Shown: positions 1 to 6,470 of the stretch, in pieces
Layout: the number at the start of each line of letters is the position of its first letter
How positions within the stretch are numbered: position 1 is the stretch's first letter
Program-made: the position numbers and the translations under genes
Notes under the pieces: model-generated
Databases searched by the model: none
What the model saw: only the letters and a program-made list of their open reading frames with translations
What the model was told of the DNA's origin: nothing
Assembly (NCBI GenBank): GCA_013154205.1
Contig: JAADCY010000154.1
Span: 1 to 6,985 of the forward strand
Length of the DNA: 6,985 nucleotides
Origin: Thermoproteota archaeon
Lineage (GTDB): Archaea > Thermoproteota > Thermoprotei_A > Sulfolobales > Desulfurococcaceae
Direction of reading: 5' to 3'

Positions 1-524
1 AACCTGTCGACCTGTGCTTCGCTGAGCGGGAAGGTGCCCTCGATCTCTATAGGGTTCATCGTGGCTATGACGAGGAATGGTGATGGAAGCCTATAGGTTT
101 TTCCTTCAACGGTTACTTGGCGCTCCTGCATTGCCTCCAGTAATGCGGCTTGGGTCTTGGGAGGCATACGGTTTATCTCGTCCACGAACAAGACGTTGGT
201 GAAGACAGGGCCTTTCTTGAAGACGAATCCTTGCTTTGATGGATCGAATATCTGGACACCTATAATGTCTGATGGTAGCATATCGGGGGTTCCCTGGACA
301 CGCTTGAAGTCTAGTCCGAGAGACCTCGCTATAGTCTTGGCCATAAGGGTCTTCGCTACACCAGGGACTCCCTCTAGGAGAACGTGTCCCTCCGAGAACA
401 GTGTCGCTAGTATTAGCTCTAATTCTTTCTTCTTACCAATTACTTTGCGTGAGACATTATCTATGACTCGTGATAAGAGCTTGCTATACTCTTTTACTCT
501 TTCTTCGAGGTCTTGACTCCCCAA
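1..524 (-). CDS. MoxR-family AAA+ ATPase, C-terminal part cut by the window edge
   Basis: The visible 174 residues are the N-terminal half of a MoxR-type AAA+ ATPase, a soluble ATP-driven chaperone thought to remodel or mature partner proteins encoded beside it. The Walker A loop GVPGVAKT is at residues 52-59, Walker B VLFVDEIN at 111-118 and the sensor-1 asparagine in ATMNP at 157; the EGTFPLSEAQVDR stretch typical of the family reaches the edge. The helical lead-in ending HVLLEGVPG is also typical. No ATG or GTG lies in frame before the stop that closes the frame upstream. I chose TTG at 524-522, which has GAGGGG nine bases upstream and gives the usual short N-terminus. The gene therefore overlaps the end of the DUF4350-like gene by about 31 bases in another frame. 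A DUF58 protein often follows in such clusters and may lie beyond the left edge. The family call is firm, the exact start less so. Confidence 0.93.
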   Translation of the reverse strand, partial: MGSQDLEERVKEYSKLLSRVIDNVSRKVIGKKKELELILATLFSEGHVLLEGVPGVAKTLMAKTIARSLGLDFKRVQGTPDMLPSDIIGVQIFDPSKQGFVFKKGPVFTNVLFVDEINRMPPKTQAALLEAMQERQVTVEGKTYRLPSPFLVIATMNPIEIEGTFPLSEAQVDR

Positions 525-1456
525 TCCTTCAATCCCCTCATGATCTCTTTGCCCGTAATCAAGGCTTTTGGCTTAGCAATCTTCTTAAGCTTGGGGTAGG
601 GTGTCCGGGGGAAGCTGAAGAGGTAGAGGGATATGAAGCCTGTCACGACGAGCCAGAGGCCTAGGAGAGCCACTATTTTGAGTATTCCTTGGTGTGCGAA
701 GAACATTGACGGTATAGATGTGATCACAGTCATTATAGAGTTTATTGTCATCACTCCCTTGACCGAGTATATAATCCTGTAGGCCCGGCCTCCTTCATAT
801 ATCAGGACGCTCCTGGGCCCCACGAGTTGTTTTATGAAATAAATATTCGGTGCACCGTATCGTGTATCTAATAACATATAGTTTATGATAAGGCTTGAAT
901 CACCGATCACAATCACTTCTCCCTTACCGATCTTCTTCTCGAAAGCTACGACGCTCTTACTTGCCCAGCACAACGGCTTTCCATCATCGATCTTCGAGAA
1001 AGTCTGGTAGACGTCGAAGAGAACAGGTACAGGCATATTGTTAACCCTGCATATCCCCATCACTATGTATCCGACGAAAGCACCCGGAGCTGCTCCTACG
1101 AGTTTTAAGAATGCCACGGTATTGCTTGTCTCATCCATGACTATTACTTCGCCGCCATTCTTAACCCAGTTCAACACTTTCAATGCATCATCCATGCTGA
1201 TAGGCTTGTCAGGGCTTATGATGAATAAGGCGTGGAGCCATGGCGCGTACTGGTGTAGCTCGTCAAAGCTCATTATTACTATGGGGCTATGCCTAAGCAT
1301 CACCGTTGTGAAGAAGTACGATACTCCTCCAGGGCCATTGTTGTATATTGAGGGAGAATCACCGATCACTGCTCGGGCAAGCATCAAGTTCGAATAAACT
1401 ATCATCAATATCAATAAAACAGCAATACTTATGCCGATAGCCTTAGAGCCTATCAC
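494..1456 (-). CDS. DUF4350-like membrane protein of a MoxR cluster
   Basis: A 320-residue protein of unknown biochemical role, of the kind encoded next to MoxR ATPases. An N-terminal hydrophobic segment (about 7-28) is followed by an extracytoplasmic alpha/beta domain (about 45-210). This contains the pattern FIISPDKPISMDDALKVLNW then GGEVIVMDE (101-109), and later GKGEVIVIGDSSLI (177-190). That pair of glycine-rich strands is characteristic of DUF4350, a domain with a class-I-glutamine-amidotransferase-like fold but no obvious catalytic Cys-His-Glu set here. A second membrane span (about 257-281) leads to a basic cytoplasmic tail (282-320) that could meet the ATPase. The start is GTG, whose first four bases overlap the stop of the preceding gene (GTGA), so translational coupling is likely; any Shine-Dalgarno sequence is weak. 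The domain call rests on recalled family patterns, not a profile search. Confidence 0.8.
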   Translation of the reverse strand: MIGSKAIGISIAVLLILMIVYSNLMLARAVIGDSPSIYNNGPGGVSYFFTTVMLRHSPIVIMSFDELHQYAPWLHALFIISPDKPISMDDALKVLNWVKNGGEVIVMDETSNTVAFLKLVGAAPGAFVGYIVMGICRVNNMPVPVLFDVYQTFSKIDDGKPLCWASKSVVAFEKKIGKGEVIVIGDSSLIINYMLLDTRYGAPNIYFIKQLVGPRSVLIYEGGRAYRIIYSVKGVMTINSIMTVITSIPSMFFAHQGILKIVALLGLWLVVTGFISLYLFSFPRTPYPKLKKIAKPKALITGKEIMRGLKDWGVKTSKKE

Positions 1457-2061
1457 TGCTCATCGCCTTTCCCGATCCCTTCAACCTCTTTGACGACTTC
1501 ATCAACATCACTCCTATTCTTAGAGCCATATACTACGTCTTCGTAGACCTCGGCAAAACGATAGAGCCTCTTATCCTTGCTCATAACCGCTAGTTCTCTC
1601 GGGGTGCAGGAAGTACAACCAAATATTTCTCGTAGCTTAAGATAGTATTTCCTCAGAACCTTCTTGATCCCCGTATACTCGTAGATGGCTCTGATGAAGG
1701 ATTCAGGCCTACCTCCACCCAGCCTAACCATTACACGGGTAGGGACGGGTACGCCGCTACTATAGTAGTAGAAGAGAACAAGAGCTAGCGAAACCACGGC
1801 AGCAATGAACAAATAGTAGATTAGGAATGAAGTATGTGTTACGACTGCATGGGGCTGCTGGGGAGTAAACGTCCTAGTGACTGATAATGTAATATTTCCT
1901 TTTTGAAACGTGAAATTGGTTATAATGGGATGAATGGTCTTGTTCTCAGGGATCGGTATATATCTCACGGGATTGGACAATCTCCCCGGGCACCCCGGTA
2001 ATATATGTATTATGGGCTCTGCATAAAATTCTTTGATATCAGTACGGGCTGAAACGATCAC
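1453..2061 (-). CDS. Single-span membrane protein with a DUF4129-like C-terminal domain
   Basis: A 202-residue protein with one clear membrane span (about 79-100). The N-terminal segment holds three N-glycosylation sequons (NKT 40, NFT 49, NIT 56), suggesting it faces outside. The cytoplasmic part (about 105-202) contains TPRELA at 153-158 and FAEVYEDVVYGS at 169-180, the pattern of DUF4129, a domain common in MoxR/DUF58/transglutaminase clusters. A CTSC pair sits at 149-152. There is no cleavable signal peptide: the start is GTG in a GTGA overlap with the previous gene, and a TGA four codons upstream closes the frame, so a longer N-terminus is excluded unless there is a frameshift. An N-out signal-anchor topology is therefore the simplest reading. 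No Shine-Dalgarno sequence precedes the GTG, so it probably depends on translation of the upstream gene. The function is unknown and the domain call is moderate. Confidence 0.78.
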   Translation of the reverse strand: MIVSARTDIKEFYAEPIIHILPGCPGRLSNPVRYIPIPENKTIHPIITNFTFQKGNITLSVTRTFTPQQPHAVVTHTSFLIYYLFIAAVVSLALVLFYYYSSGVPVPTRVMVRLGGGRPESFIRAIYEYTGIKKVLRKYYLKLREIFGCTSCTPRELAVMSKDKRLYRFAEVYEDVVYGSKNRSDVDEVVKEVEGIGKGDEQ

Positions 2062-3548
2062 TGTTCTGCTTCAGAACCGCGGCGTGTAAGACCTAGCTTA
2101 TCTCTTCTACTTGGAAGGAGATAAGTGTCCTGTACATAGTCGAGCCCATTCCTCAGGGCTTCTTCCGCCTTGGCTAGTTCTCCCCCAATATAAGCGGCAT
2201 GATCAAGTCTTGAGACAAGGCCTTCCCTTATTATGGTGTCTCTTATTTCTCTCGCGGTACGCCCACGTATGAGTATCCTGCCTTTTCTCCCCATATATAG
2301 TGCCTCGATATATCCCTTCCTATGATCTACTCTTATCTTGAATATCCCCATGGGATCCAGTGTGATACTCTCATTGGCCCATGCATCTATAGTCCTTGAT
2401 GGCTTCTCGAAATTATACCAGTGAAGGAACCGGGGCTTAACCATAAGTAGATCTATGCCTAGCCCCCGGGGATCCTGTCCAGTATGGGCCGATAATAGGT
2501 AGAGGGCTTCAAGTATCTTTATCTCTTCAAAGCTATGGTATAGTTTCTCCTCGAGCTCCCATATAATCAATAATCCTATGCCTGCCCCGGCTAGGAGTGG
2601 TAGGAGGAGACCATATATTCCATGGCTATCAGCATCTATCCCCCACCCAATATTAGTAGGCCAGCAGGACTTTGCTACGCCGTGCACCATCCTCATATAG
2701 TTCAACTTATCCAGTAGCCTCGAGGGATTTGTTGGTAGCGATGCATCGAGCACTATTCTCTCAGGCATATCCATGGCTTTCTCAACAGCTTTCCCAGGAT
2801 CACTATATGTTTCAAGGATTATCCCCTTATCCTTCTCGACTGTCTCAACCTGTTCTGGAAGTACACCGTAGACTAGCACAGGATTTATGCCTATGGACTT
2901 GACAGTGTCGAGGTACTGGAGAGGCGCAATAATCCTTCCCTTATATTCTCGGAGCTTGTCCAGTAGTTCTACCAGATCCTCCGAGGGCTCGTAAGGCGGT
3001 AGGGCGAGGAGATCAGGCCTTGTCCTCCCGATATACTTCTCAAGCCATTCTAGGCCCAAACCATGATCAAGGACTAGTGCCGTCGTGAATGGAGGAGGAA
3101 TAATAGGTATCCGTACACCGTTAACTATGAAGGCCTGTCTCATACGCTCCTCGGCGGCCTTTTCAACGATCCCGCGTAGCTTCTCATAAATGATCTCCTC
3201 AGCAGGCCTCACAGGATCGAGATTCTCAACACCGATCATGAAGGCTAGGCCGAGCTGCTCAAGCCTCCTAGGCCCACGCACAACACGGACGCCGAGCTCC
3301 TCCTGTACAAATCTTAGATCGCCGCGGACCAGTCCAGGCACAAGGATAATATCCGGTTTTTCCATTTTTCTCAGCTTATCCTTTAGATAATACAATACGA
3401 TCTCAGCGGTGGCGAGACCTATTACCTTAACAGGTATCTTCACTATTCTTACATCAATGTTTTTCACTCGGGGCCTAACATAGCGATCAATGTACTCCTT
3501 GACCATCGGATAAGCGTATTCGCCGGTCACTACCCATACTTTCTCCAT
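2058..3548 (-). CDS. Dihydropteroate-synthase-related archaeal protein with a DUF4346-like C-terminal domain
   Basis: A 496-residue cytoplasmic protein matching the archaeal family described as dihydropteroate-synthase-related (TIGR00284 type), found in archaea lacking the bacterial enzyme. The N-terminal domain (1-130) opens with VWVVTGEYAYPMVK and contains DIILVPGLVRGDLRF (66-80) and RGPRRLEQL. The central DHPS-like barrel region (about 140-390) carries DADSHG at 305-310 and a GIGLLIIWELEEK strand. The C-terminal domain (about 395-478) has SITLDPMGIFKI and REGLVSRLDHAAYIGGELAK (441-460), the signature shared with the small DUF4346 protein of cyanobacteria. Family members are linked to folate or methanopterin-type cofactor synthesis, but the activity is not established for this protein, and the bacterial DGGESTRPG-type motif is not seen. 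ATG start, with GGTGA nine bases upstream at 3562-3558. It heads the operon and overlaps the next gene by four bases. The family call is strong; the function is inferred. Confidence 0.9.
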   Translation of the reverse strand: MEKVWVVTGEYAYPMVKEYIDRYVRPRVKNIDVRIVKIPVKVIGLATAEIVLYYLKDKLRKMEKPDIILVPGLVRGDLRFVQEELGVRVVRGPRRLEQLGLAFMIGVENLDPVRPAEEIIYEKLRGIVEKAAEERMRQAFIVNGVRIPIIPPPFTTALVLDHGLGLEWLEKYIGRTRPDLLALPPYEPSEDLVELLDKLREYKGRIIAPLQYLDTVKSIGINPVLVYGVLPEQVETVEKDKGIILETYSDPGKAVEKAMDMPERIVLDASLPTNPSRLLDKLNYMRMVHGVAKSCWPTNIGWGIDADSHGIYGLLLPLLAGAGIGLLIIWELEEKLYHSFEEIKILEALYLLSAHTGQDPRGLGIDLLMVKPRFLHWYNFEKPSRTIDAWANESITLDPMGIFKIRVDHRKGYIEALYMGRKGRILIRGRTAREIRDTIIREGLVSRLDHAAYIGGELAKAEEALRNGLDYVQDTYLLPSRRDKLGLTRRGSEAEQ

Positions 3549-3557
3549 ATCCGAGAA

Positions 3558-3562
3558 TCACC
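3558..3562 (-). promoter_or_regulatory. Shine-Dalgarno site of the DHPS-related gene
   Basis: Read on the minus strand this is GGTGA, nine bases before the ATG at 3548. It supports that ATG as the start of the 496-residue protein and shows that the first gene of the operon is translated from a leadered message. Confidence 0.65.
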
Positions 3563-3657
3563 GCTACATAGTGTTCAGATGTAATAATGGCTTTGGCTAC
3601 TACATTAGTCCTATGTCGTACAAGTATGTTTTTATGAGTGAGTTGCTCATATCTGGC

Positions 3658-3680
3658 AAAAAATATTTTAAATATATTTG
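3658..3680. promoter_or_regulatory. A/T-rich divergent promoter core with TATA box
   Basis: An unbroken run of A and T inside the 227-base divergent gap contains TTTTAAATATAT (3666-3677), an archaeal TATA-box-like element preceded on the plus strand by an A-rich stretch that could serve as a TFB recognition element. With the usual 25-27 base offset, plus-strand transcription would begin near 3695-3700, giving the surface-protein gene a leader of about 78 bases. The element is close to symmetrical, so it could also drive the minus-strand operon, with a leader of roughly 90-100 bases. A second minus-strand possibility is CATAAAAAC near 3628-3636. The start sites are inferred. Confidence 0.55.
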
Positions 3681-3696
3681 TATTAACAAGTGTTAA

Positions 3697-3744
3697 GCCG
3701 TTTAAGGAGCATAAGAGGTCTAAATCCTCTTCTCCTTCTACGGC
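3697..3744 (+). promoter_or_regulatory. Long bulged hairpin at the start of the predicted leader of the surface-protein gene
   Basis: Base pairing seen in the sequence: GCCG (3697-3700) with CGGC (3741-3744); AAGGAG (3704-3709) with CTCCTT (3732-3737); AAGAGG (3713-3718) with CCTCTT (3726-3731). There is a three-by-three internal loop, a three-base CAT bulge on the left arm and a seven-base TCTAAAT loop. That is 16 Watson-Crick pairs in 48 bases, and it begins almost exactly where transcription is predicted to start. It could be a regulatory or stabilising RNA structure, or a DNA operator. It is not a tRNA: the arms do not make a cloverleaf. C and D box motifs are not seen. Confidence 0.5.
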
Positions 3745-3745
3745 C

Positions 3746-3766
3746 TGCCTCAGATCATATGAGGTG
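3746..3766 (+). promoter_or_regulatory. Hairpin covering the Shine-Dalgarno sequence of the surface-protein gene
   Basis: CCTCA (3748-3752) pairs with TGAGG (3760-3764) around the seven-base loop GATCATA, and two G-U pairs can extend the stem to 3746 and 3766. The right arm includes GAGGTG (3761-3766), the Shine-Dalgarno site nine bases before the TTG start at 3776, so this fold would hide the ribosome binding site. The same GAGG could instead pair with the CCTC or CTCC of the preceding hairpin, giving alternative folds. The pairing is seen directly; regulation is inferred. Confidence 0.45.
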
Positions 3767-3775
3767 TAGGTTGTC

Positions 3776-5443
3776 TTGAAGAAAACCATGTATTGGGGAG
3801 TAGTAGTCCTAGTACTATCAGTAATCGCCGTCATGACAGTGCCGGCACTGAGTATATCGACAATCTATAAGGCCCCAGCAATAGTTGACCCGGTATCAAT
3901 CGCCATTAATCCAGCCGATCCCAAGGAAATGTTCGCGGCCTATGCATACCGTGGTGCGGAAGACGATAATGTGTCGTATGTTATAGTTTCCTTCAGCAAG
4001 GACGGCGGCGAGACATGGAGCAATCCCGTAGTTGCGTTCAAGTATATCCGCGGAGATAGTGAGAACATACAGTACAATATATACAATATCAGGGCAATGT
4101 ATCTAAGCGGCAAGCCAGCCATAATATTCACTCATCGCGACAGATCAGAGATCGTGTCGTCATCAGAGAAATATCCTCCAAGCCATATAGGCCTAGCAAT
4201 ATATGAGGATGGTTCATGGAAAGTTGTGAGAGACCTCTTCGATCCAGGCACAATATTCGCGAGCGAAGGATTAAGGTCGACCACATCCTACGTGATAGGA
4301 ATAGATGCGGCACCAATGAGTAGCGGCGGTCTACTCATAGTTTATAGTGACTACGCATGGTACACTGAGAAATACCATCTCGTCGCACTAACATATAATC
4401 CATGGGATAAAACAGTTCACTACACAGTACTATATACGGTGAATCCTGGCGAGATAGATCTTTACAGCGTACAAGCCCCTGTAGTCTATAGTATCGGTGA
4501 TAACAAGTACTTGATACTATGGTACAACCTCTACAACGCTACCGTAATGGCAACACTATACAGTCCGTCACAGAACAAGGCATGGACAGCCGCGATCCTG
4601 CCGACAAACCTCATAAACAAGACCCATAGAGAACAAGTAATCGGGTGCAGAGCACTCGGAATGAAGAGCGATGGCAAACTATACTATCTATTATCAATAT
4701 TCAATTACAAATCACACCCCATAACACAAGCACTTCTCCTAGAAATAAGCGGCTCATCTATGAAGAAATACATCTATAGCATAGACGACGACCTAGCCGT
4801 CGTAGAAGGCCTCGGGCAAATAAACGGAGAACCATACATAGCAATGTATGGACTAAACTACGGAAGCTATGTAATCTTCAAAGCAGACAATCCGGAGAAA
4901 CAGATCTTCGGAGTAAGAGGAGTAGTCAGAGGAAACACCGCGATAAACAATAACAAGCCCATAACCCTGATAGAAATAGATGACATCGACAAAGGATACA
5001 TAGTCACCCTACCCTACAAGCCTAACACCACAGCAGAATACAAAGAATTATCACTAAAAAGTAGTAGCACAGAGAAAATCCAAGGCACGACAACCGGGAT
5101 CATACAGGGAACACCGACAACACCGGGCACAAACCTCAACACAAGCACAACCAGTATATCAGCCCCGAAAAACTACAAGCCAGAACCAGTACCAGAAACA
5201 ATGATACTGAAAGAAACAACCACAACAGCCCAAACAAGACAATCCACAACCACTTCTCAACAAACAACGACAACAACACAAGAACAAACCAGTAGCACAC
5301 CAACACAAGAAAACACATCTACACAATCAACAACGAACACCGCCCAAAACAACATACTAGCAGACAAAACAATCATCATAGGAGCAGCCATAGCAATAAT
5401 ATTCCTAGCACTAATCATAGCGTTGGCAAAGAGGAAACGATGA
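3776..5443 (+). CDS. Exported cell-surface protein: Asp-box ectodomain, Thr-rich stalk, C-terminal membrane anchor
   Basis: A 555-residue surface protein with no recognised specific function. Residues 1-26 form a signal peptide (MKK, hydrophobic 6-22, likely cleavage near 24-28). The beta-rich ectodomain (about 30-428) carries one canonical Asp-box, SKDGGETW, at 74-81, as in BNR-type beta-propellers; a second weak candidate is YEDGSW. Without a full set of Asp-boxes or the sialidase arginine triad it should not be called a sialidase. Residues 429-526 are a low-complexity stalk with 33 Thr and 12 Ser in 98 residues plus many Gln, likely glycosylated. A membrane span (about 532-550) ends in KRKR inside the cell. 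The TTG at 3776 is preferred because GAGGTG lies nine bases upstream and it adds the KK n-region; the ATG at 3788 would be 21 bases away. It is monocistronic and faces a convergent gene. Ligand binding or adhesion are possible roles. Confidence 0.85.
   Translation: MKKTMYWGVVVLVLSVIAVMTVPALSISTIYKAPAIVDPVSIAINPADPKEMFAAYAYRGAEDDNVSYVIVSFSKDGGETWSNPVVAFKYIRGDSENIQYNIYNIRAMYLSGKPAIIFTHRDRSEIVSSSEKYPPSHIGLAIYEDGSWKVVRDLFDPGTIFASEGLRSTTSYVIGIDAAPMSSGGLLIVYSDYAWYTEKYHLVALTYNPWDKTVHYTVLYTVNPGEIDLYSVQAPVVYSIGDNKYLILWYNLYNATVMATLYSPSQNKAWTAAILPTNLINKTHREQVIGCRALGMKSDGKLYYLLSIFNYKSHPITQALLLEISGSSMKKYIYSIDDDLAVVEGLGQINGEPYIAMYGLNYGSYVIFKADNPEKQIFGVRGVVRGNTAINNNKPITLIEIDDIDKGYIVTLPYKPNTTAEYKELSLKSSSTEKIQGTTTGIIQGTPTTPGTNLNTSTTSISAPKNYKPEPVPETMILKETTTTAQTRQSTTTSQQTTTTTQEQTSSTPTQENTSTQSTTNTAQNNILADKTIIIGAAIAIIFLALIIALAKRKR
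5063..5351 (+). repeat. Low-complexity A/C-rich coding tract for the Thr/Ser/Gln stalk
   Basis: The plus strand is dominated by A and C, with repeated ACA, ACC, CAA and AGC codons and runs of four or five Thr codons in a row. It encodes the stalk just before the membrane anchor. Such tracts often vary in length between strains by replication slippage, but no exact tandem unit of more than a few bases is visible. Confidence 0.7.
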
Positions 5444-5471
5444 GGCAAAAAGGCGATAAGAAATAGAGGAA

Positions 5472-5486
5472 CTCAATTATTTTTTG
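5472..5486 (+). terminator. T-rich terminator of the surface-protein gene
   Basis: A run of six T (5480-5485) within a T-rich stretch lies 37 bases after the stop codon, the usual form of an intrinsic archaeal terminator, which needs no hairpin. The rest of the 148-base convergent gap (5444-5591) holds no gene I can support, only a GGTTAACC palindrome at 5518-5525. No equally good T-run serves the opposing gene; the nearest is the TTTTT complementary to 5449-5453. Confidence 0.5.
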
Positions 5487-5591
5487 TACATATTGTGCGA
5501 GTTTATTGCTATAACACGGTTAACCATTATGAAGAAGCCTCTTTCTGCAGTACAGAATTAACACCTGAATAGGCTGGTAGAGCCGAAGGAT

Positions 5592-6440
5592 CTAAGTTAT
5601 GCCTATGAATATTCCTATGGCTGTTGTTATTGTGCCATATATTGCTTTGTGTGATGGTTTTTCTCCAGCTATGATCCGCGAGAATATTCTCCCTAGTACT
5701 GGGCTCATGCTTGTTGCTAATGCTGTTACTGCTACTCCTACTGTTTTGACTGCGTAGAGGAAGAGTGTCATTCCTACTCCGAATCCTAGTCCGCCGGCGA
5801 TGAATCCTAGTATGAAGCCTTTCTTGGTGAACACGTACCTTGTCTCCCGGTATGAGAATGGGGCTAGTCCCAGGAGTACTGTTAGGTTCCTGTAGAGTGC
5901 TACGACTAGTGTTGGTCCGTAGGCTACTGCTAGTTTGCTGAGTGTTGCCCCCATTCCCCATGATAGTGCTGCTCCTAGTGCTGCTAGTACTCCTGTTTTT
6001 GTCAGGACGTGTTTTTCACCACTGTATATGAGATAGATCCCTGTAAGGGCGATCGCTGTTCCTAGCAAGAGTCTCGGGGTCAATTGTTCATGGTATAGTA
6101 TTGCTGAGAATAGCTGGGCGAAGAAGATGTAGAGGTAACCTATTGATACAGCGTTACCGCCACCGATCTTCTGGATACTGATAATGTAGAGGAGATCCCC
6201 GAGTAATGGGCCGAAGAAAGCGCTAACAGCGATAACCACTAGGCCTACCAATGGCACAACGGGACATTGCCGCGAGAACACCACCATTAATGCTAGGAGG
6301 AGGACAGCGTACATGCTCCGCGCATAGTTCACGATATAGAATGGCTTATCCCGGCCATACCTGCTAATGATGCCGGGAGCCAAACCCCATATGGTGCCAG
6401 CGATCAGTGCAGCCGCTACCCCGGTGGCTATCTCTATCAT
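5592..6440 (-). CDS. EamA/DMT-superfamily membrane transporter
   Basis: A 282-residue, almost wholly hydrophobic protein with about ten membrane spans in two homologous five-span halves (about 1-140 and 147-282), the normal architecture and length of the EamA branch of the drug/metabolite transporters. Each half starts with a WG motif (GTIWGLAP at 15-22, LSWGMGAT at 159-166). Each half ends with the family pattern: YHEQLTPRLLLGTAIALTGI (116-135) and AGEKPSHKAIYGTITTAIGI (258-277). The substrate cannot be read from sequence; the family exports or imports amino acids, nucleotide-type metabolites, sugars or vitamin precursors. ATG start with GAGG (6449-6446) five bases upstream. It lies 147 bases downstream of a TenA gene in the same direction, which hints at a thiamine-related substrate, though a T-rich stretch between them may separate the transcripts. 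The C-terminal half is unusually rich in A-ending codons compared with the N-terminal half. Confidence 0.9.
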   Translation of the reverse strand: MIEIATGVAAALIAGTIWGLAPGIISRYGRDKPFYIVNYARSMYAVLLLALMVVFSRQCPVVPLVGLVVIAVSAFFGPLLGDLLYIISIQKIGGGNAVSIGYLYIFFAQLFSAILYHEQLTPRLLLGTAIALTGIYLIYSGEKHVLTKTGVLAALGAALSWGMGATLSKLAVAYGPTLVVALYRNLTVLLGLAPFSYRETRYVFTKKGFILGFIAGGLGFGVGMTLFLYAVKTVGVAVTALATSMSPVLGRIFSRIIAGEKPSHKAIYGTITTAIGIFIGIT

Positions 6441-6445
6441 TTCAT

Positions 6446-6449
6446 CCTC
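6446..6449 (-). promoter_or_regulatory. Shine-Dalgarno site of the EamA-type transporter gene
   Basis: Read on the minus strand this is GAGG, five bases before the ATG at 6440. The spacing is short but acceptable, and it supports that ATG, which also gives the normal N-terminus for the family. Confidence 0.5.
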
Positions 6450-6470
6450 AATCCCCAGCCATATTACCCA

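Noticed and set aside
157..516. A 119-codon plus-strand open frame
   Set aside because: It lies antisense to the MoxR ATPase, whose Walker A and B motifs are intact on the other strand. It has no domain or ribosome binding site of its own.
1038..1397. A 119-codon plus-strand open frame
   Set aside because: It is antisense to the DUF4350-like gene, with no independent support.
3487..3834. A 115-codon open frame on the minus strand across the divergent gap
   Set aside because: It covers both promoters, overlaps the start of the DHPS-related gene and runs antisense to the signal peptide of the surface protein. Its protein has no recognisable domain, and the region is better explained as regulatory.
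5518..5525. GGTTAACC palindrome in the convergent gap
   Set aside because: It is only eight bases, with no flanking extension and no nearby promoter; expected by chance often enough to ignore.
5527..5961. A 144-codon open frame on the minus strand rich in Ser, Arg, Thr and Asn
   Set aside because: It is the same strand in another frame of the EamA transporter gene. Its polar, low-complexity translation is what a shifted frame of a membrane-protein gene gives.
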